Assembly (NCBI GenBank): GCA_050259035.1
Contig: JBLMZW010000226.1
Coordinates: forward strand, 1 to 49,602
DNA length: 49,602 nt
Direction of reading: 5' to 3'
Source: JBLMZW01 sp050259035
GTDB taxonomy: Bacteria; Bacillota; Syntrophomonadia; Syntrophomonadales; DTU052
In this document: positions 43,445 to 49,602 of the stretch, in pieces
Layout of the letters: each line of letters starts with the position of its first letter
How positions within the stretch are numbered: position 1 is the stretch's first letter
The notes under the pieces: model-generated
Database searches by the model: none
What the model saw: only the letters and a program-made list of their open reading frames with translations
Told to the model about the DNA's origin: nothing
Program-made: the position numbers and the translations under genes

Positions 43445-44872
43445 GTGATGTGCTCTAAGTTGGGTCTGGGCAAGACCGTATTACTAATCGCACTTATATG
43501 GTTGTTTTTAGGGTTATCCCCTTCATGTAATACGTTAGCTGCTAATTCCGGAGGGGCTGCCAAGCCCAGTAAGCAAGGTCCAAAATACATATTGATAGTT
43601 GTTGGGGACGGAATGGGGAGTGTTCAGCGCCAACTGGCCGAGGAGATGATGGCAACCTATGGTTCATCCTATCAATTGGCCATGAATCAGCTGACGGTTC
43701 AGGGAACGATGACAACCAATTCTTTATCGGGAACAACCGATTCGTTAGCTGCGGCAACCGCCATGTATTCCGGCAAAAAAACCAGAAATGGGTTGTTCAT
43801 GCTGTCACCGAATGGGACAATTTATCCCAATGTCTTTAATGCGGCTAAAAAGGCTGGCTGGAGCACTGGTTATGTCACATCTGTGCCGATGGGGCAAAAC
43901 CTCGATCGGATAAGCTCAGGAAAGTTGAACCTGGAACACCTGCTGGGTATTCCTTATCTTGCCACGGTGGTGGATTTGGTTTTTGTAACCGAAGGTAAGA
44001 CTTTACCATCGACTTCCTTAAAAGTGTTGGAGCTTTTAAAAAATGTTGGTTATCAAGTGGCCAAGCCCGGAGAGGACTATCGGAATATAGCTATTAATTG
44101 CGCAAAAAAACAAAAAAAGCTAATTGGTTTAGTATATAACGGCGACCAGACCTTTGAGATTGACAGGACTCAGCCCTTTGCTGATATGGGCTACATGACC
44201 GAATCAGCGATTAAAGCATTATCATCTAACCCCAGGGGATTCTTACTGGTAGTACAGGGTACACAGATAGATAAAGCAAACCACAATAATGATTTAGCGG
44301 CGCAAACCTGTGAGGTTATTTCGCTTGACAGAGCGGTTAGGTCATGCCTCCGATTTCAGCAAACCAACCCCCAGGATACACTTCTTATTGTAACCGGGGA
44401 TCACGAGACCGGTGGGATAACTATAACCGGCAAAGATGCATCCAAACGTGGAACCGTTATAAAAAATGTAAAAGCTTCTATTCCAGCGCTGACCAGCGGT
44501 TTTGAAAGCCTAAAAAGTGAACCGGATAAAATGGTCAGTTACCTGGAGAGTATGGGCATAGGTCAATTAAACGATCGGGAGAAAAGCAGATTAGGCATTA
44601 TCAATAACGAAGTAAAAACCTCGCAAAGTCTGTCTTCGGTTCTGGCTGGGATAATCTGTTCCAGGGCTGGGGTAAAATACACTACTCGGGGCCACAGTAA
44701 CAGCAAGATCCCGATAAGTGCATGTGGACCCGAATCAGAAACATTTAAAGGAGAAATCGATAATACAGATATGGGAAAAATGCTGTTAAAAATAATTAAT
44801 AAGAATGCACCGAAGACAGTAACTCCAAAATCAAAGAAGTTAGAGGTGAAATTGGAGGTAAGCATTAAGTGA
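43445..44872 (+). CDS. exported alkaline phosphatase family protein
   Basis: 475 residues, start GTG 43445 or ATG 43448 with a long signal peptide. Family motifs: VVGDGMG (Asp55), TDSLAAATAM (nucleophile Ser100), QIDKANH (Asp276, His280), GDHETGG (Asp319, His320) and RGHSNS (His417). The zinc residues and the nucleophile are thus kept. The Glu usually found in VEG before the IDxxxH motif is Gln271, and the Mg-site HATPAA-type segment is missing. It probably hydrolyses phosphomonoesters outside the cell, but the activity needs checking. Overlaps the MBL-fold gene by 4 bases. Confidence 0.85.
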   Translation: MMCSKLGLGKTVLLIALIWLFLGLSPSCNTLAANSGGAAKPSKQGPKYILIVVGDGMGSVQRQLAEEMMATYGSSYQLAMNQLTVQGTMTTNSLSGTTDSLAAATAMYSGKKTRNGLFMLSPNGTIYPNVFNAAKKAGWSTGYVTSVPMGQNLDRISSGKLNLEHLLGIPYLATVVDLVFVTEGKTLPSTSLKVLELLKNVGYQVAKPGEDYRNIAINCAKKQKKLIGLVYNGDQTFEIDRTQPFADMGYMTESAIKALSSNPRGFLLVVQGTQIDKANHNNDLAAQTCEVISLDRAVRSCLRFQQTNPQDTLLIVTGDHETGGITITGKDASKRGTVIKNVKASIPALTSGFESLKSEPDKMVSYLESMGIGQLNDREKSRLGIINNEVKTSQSLSSVLAGIICSRAGVKYTTRGHSNSKIPISACGPESETFKGEIDNTDMGKMLLKIINKNAPKTVTPKSKKLEVKLEVSIK

Positions 44873-45609
44873 ATCCATACAGAATCGAGGTTCTTTCCGA
44901 ATATACCGCTGAAAGTCAGCCGGAACTTGCAGTATACATAGTTGGAAGTGCTGATTTAACCAGCCCTGAAGACTGTTGCATTTATCTGATTAATTCAGGC
45001 GGCCGGTTGGCTTTGATTGATGCTGGGGCCGGCAGCAGTGTCCGAAAAATTATTGATAATATAACTAACTTGGGCTTTTCACCTACGGATGTAGATTATA
45101 TCATTGCTACCCATGGGCATATCGACCATATTGGCGGGTTAAAGGAGTTAGCCCAATTATTACAGGCCAGGGTTGTCTGCCATGAGAAAGAACTGCCGGC
45201 GATAAGTGAGGGGAAAGAGAACCTTACTGCGGCTTGGCTGTATGGTGTTCGCTATCAGCCAGTTGATGTGGATATGGTTTTGCGGGATGAAGAAACCAGT
45301 ATCGAATTCGGATCTCTGGTATTGAATTGCCTGTATACCCCTGGACATACAGTTGGTGGAATATCGGTCTATCTTGATATACCAGAAGGGAGAGTGCTTT
45401 TCGGACAGGATATTCACGGTCCCTTTAATCCATCCTGGGGATCAGATTTGAATGCCTGGACTGATTCAATGCAAAGACTCCTGGCCCTAAAAGCAGATTG
45501 CCTGTGTGAAGGACATTTTGGTATTTATACCCCGCGCGGCAGGGCAGAGGAGTATATAAAAAGATATTTAACCATGTTAGGAAAAACCAGGAAGTCTATA
45601 CTTGGTTAG
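44869..45609 (+). CDS. MBL-fold metallohydrolase
   Basis: 246 residues, cytosolic (no signal). The HxHxDH motif reads HGHIDH near residues 82-87. The later His (TPGHTVGG), bridging Asp (FGQDIHG) and final His (CEGHFG) are all visible, so a two-metal site is complete. The family covers glyoxalase II-like, lactonase and phosphodiesterase activities; the substrate is unknown. GTG start coupled to the phosphatase stop (GTGA). Co-location hints at processing of a phosphatase product. Confidence 0.85.
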   Translation: MNPYRIEVLSEYTAESQPELAVYIVGSADLTSPEDCCIYLINSGGRLALIDAGAGSSVRKIIDNITNLGFSPTDVDYIIATHGHIDHIGGLKELAQLLQARVVCHEKELPAISEGKENLTAAWLYGVRYQPVDVDMVLRDEETSIEFGSLVLNCLYTPGHTVGGISVYLDIPEGRVLFGQDIHGPFNPSWGSDLNAWTDSMQRLLALKADCLCEGHFGIYTPRGRAEEYIKRYLTMLGKTRKSILG

Positions 45610-45715
45610 GAATACTGATGGAAGAACCATTAAACGAATTATGAATAGTTTAATACCAATATTGCTACCCGTTTGCCACCTGTTTTTACCGTGAACATAA
45701 TCCAGGTCAAATAAA

Positions 45716-45738
45716 AACCGCGGAAAAATCCCGCGGTT
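45716..45738 (-). terminator. intrinsic terminator after tRNA-Lys
   Basis: An 8-bp stem AACCGCGG/CCGCGGTT with 7-base loop. On the minus strand it is followed by a run of T (45713-45717 complement), fitting termination of the tRNA transcript; it may also stop the plus-strand operon. Confidence 0.8.
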
Positions 45739-45754
45739 ACTTTATTCTATTTGG

Positions 45755-45827
45755 TGGACCATGCAGGAGTCGAACCTGCAACCTTGTGATTAAGAGTCAC
45801 CTGCTCTGCCAATTGAGCTAATGGTCC
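45755..45827 (-). tRNA. tRNA-Lys (anticodon CTT)
   Basis: 73 bases fold as a cloverleaf: acceptor GGACCAT/ATGGTCC, D stem GCTC/GAGC, anticodon loop CTCTTAA and T arm GCAGG TTCGACT CCTGC with discriminator A. CCA is not encoded. The anticodon stem has one terminal G-A mismatch. CTT reads AAG lysine codons. Confidence 0.95.
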
Positions 45828-45844
45828 TCGACGGTGCAATTCAC

Positions 45845-45873
45845 ATTCTAAACCCTGATAAAGGCTCTGTCAA
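45845..45873 (-). promoter_or_regulatory. sigma-A promoter for tRNA-Lys
   Basis: On the minus strand TTGACA (45868-45873), 17-base spacer, and TAGAAT (45845-45850). It lies about 17 bases upstream of the tRNA 5' end and is close to consensus. Confidence 0.8.
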
Positions 45874-45931
45874 GGGGTTAGTTCGAGAAAAGGCAGTCCT
45901 AAACACAGGGAAAACCATCCCTTTTTAGGAG

Positions 45932-47392
45932 TTATAACGCGCTGGCACTTTCCAGGTCATTTAGAATTATTCTGACTTTGGATGCCCAGGTAGTATCCTC
46001 CGCGTATTTTCGATTAATCCAAACCAAAGGTTCTACCCCGGCAGGCAGGTTGCTGCCTAAATGAATTAGAGTTTCGGCAGCTATCCGGGCCGAGTCAGTG
46101 ATATTGGTATTATATTTCTTCCAACTGCCATGAACGTTGAATGGGTTATTGGCAATGAGACGGGCGTTTGACGCACTGCGAGGGACAAAACCCTGTTCCT
46201 GCCCCGCGACGGCAAAAAGAAGCAAGGGATTAACATCATACTGCTCCGCGGTACTAAGGACGGTTGAAAAATAAGGTTCATCCACCAGCAGCGAATTCTC
46301 CTCAGCCAGATATTGTTTCAGGGCATTTTCATTAACCTTCTTAAACCGAAGGGATTCAGGTAATGCGGAACCCCTAAGTGTTTGGGGTTCGACGGCTTCG
46401 GAAGGGGCTGTATATCCAACTGCGGAAGGATCTTTATTAACTTCTGCCTCTACCGGCACGGTATCGGAATCGGGATCGGGGATTGATTGTTTATTCTCTT
46501 CGGTTATTGAGGCGTACTTAACTGCTTCGCTAGAAGCTGGTTTGGGAATGGAATATACCGTTGCAGGCTTGGGCGAGTTGCTCACTGAATCAAATTCGGT
46601 ACCTGCGGAATACAGACGAACCCTTAAAGGTTCTGGTGGTTCATAGGCGCATAATGAACTCGAGTAGGCCGGCTGGTGATTAAGAATCGCGAAAGTAATC
46701 ACTGAAGCCACCAAAGCTCGCTTCACGTAACCGATCGGTAGCGGGTTAGACCGTTTTGGTTGAAGTTTATTCTTCTTCTTGTTCTGAACAATGGGCTTTT
46801 CAAAGGAAGCCTTTAATGGTTCCGCCTTAGTGAAATTGCTGAATTGTTCTATATACATACTTTGGAACGATACATTTCTACTGACATCTGCCGTTTTAGT
46901 AAGGGAACGTTTCCTATATACTATAGGTTTTGAAAGTTCGGTGAGTGATTCCTTCTGCAGGGATTCTATAAATGACAACAGATCGAGATTAGGATTTGTA
47001 GTGGAATAAAAATCTATTAATTCTGATAGCTTCTGTAATACTACATTTTTAATAATCACCGAACCCTGTTTGTTGGTCCACCAGGTAAGGGCGTTGGTGT
47101 ATTGCTCGTCCTCGGGGTGTCCGGGGAGAAGCGAATAAAACAAGACTTTGGCCGCGTCAATATCGTAATTATTAGTACAGACAGACTCTCTAAGTAAAGC
47201 CAGTCTTAACTGCTGTTTTTGCTCGATGGTGAATAACGGGAGATTGGAGTCCAGGGACTGATGAATGGCGTTAGCAAGACTAACGGCCATATTATTGGAT
47301 CCTATATCCAGAGACACCTGCTGGCGTAGACGTAGAATGTCGATGTTAGTAAAAACTAAATTCGATTGTAGAGCTTTTAGTATCCTGATCAT
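45932..47392 (-). CDS. membrane-anchored glucosaminidase-domain protein
   Basis: 486 residues. A soluble N-terminal part of ~220 residues with no recognised domain is followed by a probable transmembrane segment (about 225-245), a Pro/Glu/Ser-rich linker, and a C-terminal glucosaminidase (GH73-like) domain at about 350-480, with FAVAGQEQGF and NPFNVHG motifs. It would cut the glycan backbone of peptidoglycan on the outer face. ATG start after CAGAGGAAA. Two inverted repeats upstream suggest regulation. Confidence 0.75.
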   Translation of the reverse strand: MIRILKALQSNLVFTNIDILRLRQQVSLDIGSNNMAVSLANAIHQSLDSNLPLFTIEQKQQLRLALLRESVCTNNYDIDAAKVLFYSLLPGHPEDEQYTNALTWWTNKQGSVIIKNVVLQKLSELIDFYSTTNPNLDLLSFIESLQKESLTELSKPIVYRKRSLTKTADVSRNVSFQSMYIEQFSNFTKAEPLKASFEKPIVQNKKKNKLQPKRSNPLPIGYVKRALVASVITFAILNHQPAYSSSLCAYEPPEPLRVRLYSAGTEFDSVSNSPKPATVYSIPKPASSEAVKYASITEENKQSIPDPDSDTVPVEAEVNKDPSAVGYTAPSEAVEPQTLRGSALPESLRFKKVNENALKQYLAEENSLLVDEPYFSTVLSTAEQYDVNPLLLFAVAGQEQGFVPRSASNARLIANNPFNVHGSWKKYNTNITDSARIAAETLIHLGSNLPAGVEPLVWINRKYAEDTTWASKVRIILNDLESASAL

Positions 47393-47408
47393 AGTTGTTT
47401 CCTCTGGT

Positions 47409-47434
47409 ATATTAGTTGCTTCCTAAACTAATAT
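47409..47434 (-). promoter_or_regulatory. inverted repeat in the glucosaminidase leader
   Basis: Perfect 9-bp inverted repeat, ATATTAGTT (47409-47417) with AACTAATAT (47426-47434) and an 8-base spacer, 17 bases from the start codon. Could be an operator or an mRNA hairpin near the ribosome site. Confidence 0.6.
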
Positions 47435-47457
47435 CGGGTTTTTAGCCGGTGAGATTT

Positions 47458-47483
47458 AGTATATTTACGAAGTTTATCGTAAA
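47458..47483 (-). promoter_or_regulatory. candidate promoter with dyad operator for the glucosaminidase gene
   Basis: On the minus strand TATACT (47458-47463) is a -10 candidate. Directly upstream lies TTTACGA-N6-TCGTAAA (47464-47483), a perfect 7-bp inverted repeat that would fill the spacer. The -35 is weak. Confidence 0.45.
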
Positions 47484-47538
47484 AAAGCCTGGGATACGGG
47501 TATCCAACGTTAGGGATTGGTGGTTGGGTTATCTATGA

Positions 47539-47567
47539 TTTATACCAGGCAGGTGTTATGCTACACT
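47539..47567 (+). promoter_or_regulatory. candidate promoter for the UbiB-like gene
   Basis: TTTATA (47539-47544), 17-base spacer, TACACT (47562-47567), with a TGC extended -10. Moderate match by eye. Confidence 0.4.
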
Positions 47568-47618
47568 GAAAAAAGCGGATAATAACATTGTAATTGGATT
47601 GATGGATAAGGTGACAGT

Positions 47619-49265
47619 ATGATTATTTTTAGACATCTAACCCATTTTAAACGTTACCGTACAGTTATGAACGTTTTGGCCCATCACGGGTTTGGTTATA
47701 TAACCGAACAGATTAGTTTATTTCGATGGAGAAAGAAATCAAAACCTGATTATCATAAATATGCCGCCCCAGAAAGAGCGAGAATGGCTCTTGAACAATT
47801 AGGTCCCACCTATATTAAGTTGGGTCAGCTTTTAAGCACGCGGCCTGACATCATTCCCAGGGCATTTATCACCGAATTTGAGAAGCTGCAGGATAAAACG
47901 ATTCCGATTCCTTTTGCGGATATACAGACAGTATTCGAAAATAATGGGCTAAGTATTGAGGCTAATTTTACTTACATTGAAAATGAACCGATTGCTACTG
48001 CTTCTATTGGTCAGGTTCATCGGGCGAGGTTAATAAATGGTGAGGAAGTAGCTGTTAAAGTAATAAAACCGGGTGTCAGAGAAGTAATCAAAATTGATTT
48101 GGAAATATTGATGGAGTTGGCCCGCCTCGCAGAAAAAAGGACCAGGTGGGGCAGTCTTTATCAGGTTGTTGAGATAGCTCAAGAGTTTGCCGAAGCTCTG
48201 ATAAATGAACTGGATTTTACCCGGGAAGGCCGTAATGCGGATCAATTCAGAAAGGATTTCCACCGCAATAGCGATGTATTGATTCCCAAGGTCTATTGGA
48301 ATTTGACCACTAAAAATGTTCTTACCATGGAGTATATCGAAGGGATTAAGGTTTCCGATGTTGATTCGCTACGTAAAGCAGGGTTTAATCTTCAACGGGT
48401 CGCAACTATAATTGTTGAGTCGTTTTTTAGTCAGGTGTATGAAGTCGGCTTTTTTCATGCTGATCCACATCCGGGAAATTTGGCTGTATCTCCTCAAGAG
48501 AAGGTTATATTTTATGACTTTGGCCAGATGGGAACGGTGGATGTTTTGCTAAAAGAAAGGGGCATGGATCTCATTCAGTCTATGGTCCGATACGATGTAA
48601 ATGGGGTAACCCGGGCCATACTCTCACTGGGATTTGCCAAGGGGCACATTAATCGAGAGGAATTCCGCAGGGATGTCTCCAGATTGCAGCGTAAGTACTA
48701 CGGTATCCCTATGGCTGATATTCAACTGGGTATTGCTTTGGCGGAGTTAATTCAGCTTACTTTTAAGTATCAAATTAGAGTTCCACCGGAGTTATCCTTG
48801 ATGGTAAAGATGCTAATGACCTGCGAGAGTCTGGTCTGCCAGCTCGATGCTGACCTGAGCCTGCTGGAATTGTTTGAACCTATGGGGCACAAGATTATAA
48901 TGAAACGTTATGCCCCCGATAATATAAGAAAGAAATTAAGTGACGCGGCGATTGAGTATGCCACGATGGCAAGAAACCTTCCCCGAGAAGTAGAGACCAT
49001 CCTGGAGTTGATGGGTGAAGGGGAATTAAAACTTCAGTTGGAAATCGCTGGCATAAAGAACTTTGTTAAACGGGCTGATATTTTGACCAATCGGATATCG
49101 GTTTCAATAGTGGCTGCTGGTCTGATTGTAGGAACGGCTTTAGCTTCAGGACGGCTTTCTCATACACTTCTCAGCCAGGTGCCCCTGGCCGAACTTGGCT
49201 TTGTTGCGGCACTGGTTCTGGGACTGTTTCTGATAGTATCCATCGTACGCAGCGGTCGATTCTAA
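47619..49265 (+). CDS. ABC1/AarF/UbiB family kinase-like protein
   Basis: 548 residues. Atypical protein-kinase-like fold with the family motifs KLGQLLSTRPD (about 68-78), ASIGQVHRA, VAVKVIKPGV, the catalytic FFHADPHPGNL and FYDFGQMG. Two C-terminal transmembrane helices (about 493-512 and 523-543). In other bacteria it supports isoprenoid-quinone synthesis by an ATPase activity on lipid precursors; many anaerobic Clostridia also have copies. RBS AAGGTGACAGT is weak-to-moderate. Confidence 0.92.
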   Translation: MIIFRHLTHFKRYRTVMNVLAHHGFGYITEQISLFRWRKKSKPDYHKYAAPERARMALEQLGPTYIKLGQLLSTRPDIIPRAFITEFEKLQDKTIPIPFADIQTVFENNGLSIEANFTYIENEPIATASIGQVHRARLINGEEVAVKVIKPGVREVIKIDLEILMELARLAEKRTRWGSLYQVVEIAQEFAEALINELDFTREGRNADQFRKDFHRNSDVLIPKVYWNLTTKNVLTMEYIEGIKVSDVDSLRKAGFNLQRVATIIVESFFSQVYEVGFFHADPHPGNLAVSPQEKVIFYDFGQMGTVDVLLKERGMDLIQSMVRYDVNGVTRAILSLGFAKGHINREEFRRDVSRLQRKYYGIPMADIQLGIALAELIQLTFKYQIRVPPELSLMVKMLMTCESLVCQLDADLSLLELFEPMGHKIIMKRYAPDNIRKKLSDAAIEYATMARNLPREVETILELMGEGELKLQLEIAGIKNFVKRADILTNRISVSIVAAGLIVGTALASGRLSHTLLSQVPLAELGFVAALVLGLFLIVSIVRSGRF

Positions 49266-49291
49266 CCCCCCAGGTATATTCACTTCCCGGG

Positions 49292-49306
49292 GACAATATA
49301 ATTGTC
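49292..49306. promoter_or_regulatory. palindrome over a -10 sequence
   Basis: GACAAT-ATA-ATTGTC is a perfect 6-bp inverted repeat. A TATAAT at 49297-49302 lies inside it, 29 bases before the start codon of the last gene. Looks like an operator over a promoter; the -35 is weak. Confidence 0.5.
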
Positions 49307-49330
49307 ACAAAAGGGAAGGGGAGGGTTAGG

Positions 49331-49602
49331 ATGCTTGGGAAAGGCCGCTTCCGCATGGCATTTCTTTATTTTCTGGTTGTATTTCTCTTCATAGTTTTGA
49401 ATCCCAGTGTAGCGATATGTGCTGAAAGTAACAATGTTCCAGCCCATATTATTCTGATTAGTGTTGATGGTCTGAACTACGAAAAGTATGCCTCTATAGA
49501 CAAGGAAAGTCTGCATTACCTCTCATTGGATGGGGTGTCCACCAATCGTTGTCTGGCGGTTAAGGCGGATACCATAGAGGCCGGGGAGGCATCTCTCTTA
49601 AC
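49331..49602 (+). CDS. exported alkaline-phosphatase-superfamily protein (5' part, cut by window end)
   Basis: Open reading frame from ATG 49331 (GGGGAGGG upstream) to the window edge, at least 90 residues, with no stop. The N-terminus has a signal peptide (about 9-31, ending near AICAES). PAHIILISVDGL at about 38-49 resembles the metal-binding start of sulfatase/phosphodiesterase-type members of the alkaline phosphatase superfamily. The remainder, needed for assignment, lies outside. Confidence 0.7.
   Translation, partial: MLGKGRFRMAFLYFLVVFLFIVLNPSVAICAESNNVPAHIILISVDGLNYEKYASIDKESLHYLSLDGVSTNRCLAVKADTIEAGEASLL

Overview
The window looks like a chromosomal segment of an anaerobic, low-to-moderate G+C member of the Firmicutes (Clostridia). 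The best fit is a syntroph-like or Peptococcaceae/Syntrophomonadaceae-type lineage. This placement is an inference from four things: the gene order ylxM-ffh-rpsP-khpA-rimM-trmD-rplS-ylqF-rnhB-ylqG-ylqH-yraN; strong purine-rich Shine-Dalgarno sites with many GTG and TTG starts; a ferredoxin-fused EtfA beside an acyl-CoA dehydrogenase; and the neighbouring aroQ-pepQ-efp-CD1247-type genes. No insertion sequence, prophage or CRISPR array was found. The window holds 49 protein-coding genes, the last cut by the window edge, and one tRNA.

Region 1 (1-4880) is the distal part of a type IV pilus operon: three prepilin-like proteins (the third a large PilX-like one), then pilM, pilN and pilO. Region 2 (about 5.0-10.3 kb) holds tldD and tldE, the two halves of a metalloprotease, separated by an O-antigen-ligase/TPR membrane protein. 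Region 3 (10.3-13.2 kb) is aroQ, an M24 aminopeptidase, efp and an acidic zinc-ribbon protein, closed by a strong hairpin terminator facing galT on the minus strand. Region 4 (14.4-17.6 kb) is an acyl-CoA dehydrogenase/EtfB/ferredoxin-EtfA cassette for fatty-acyl or branched-chain acyl-CoA oxidation.

Region 5 (17.6-22.3 kb) has a minus-strand PAS-GGDEF-HD-GYP protein, a small coiled-coil protein, a sirtuin and a tandem P-loop ATPase. Region 6 (22.4-35.5 kb) is the translation and ribosome-assembly superoperon with a good promoter at its head and another with a leader before rplS. It is interrupted between ylqF and rnhB by a minus-strand MEDS-PAS-GGDEF-HD-GYP gene. After rnhB come a FliK-like and an FlhB-tail-like gene, a YraN family gene and nfo, then yifB on the minus strand.

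Region 7 (37.2-45.6 kb) is signalling and envelope: a four-PAS hybrid histidine kinase, an OmpR/PhoB-type response regulator with its membrane kinase, a lipoprotein, an exported coiled-coil protein, an atypical alkaline phosphatase that keeps the zinc-site residues but appears to lack the usual magnesium site, and a metallo-beta-lactamase-fold hydrolase. Tight spacing makes this a candidate single transcription unit and the most interesting uncharacterised module here. Region 8 (45.7-49.6 kb) has tRNA-Lys(CTT) with its own promoter and terminator, a membrane-anchored glucosaminidase with two inverted repeats upstream, an UbiB-family kinase-like protein, and the start of an exported phosphatase-superfamily protein cut by the window edge.

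Working together: three large PAS sensors, two of them able in principle to make and break cyclic di-GMP, lie in the same 50 kb as pilus assembly genes, so c-di-GMP control of pili or the cell surface is a reasonable but untested reading.
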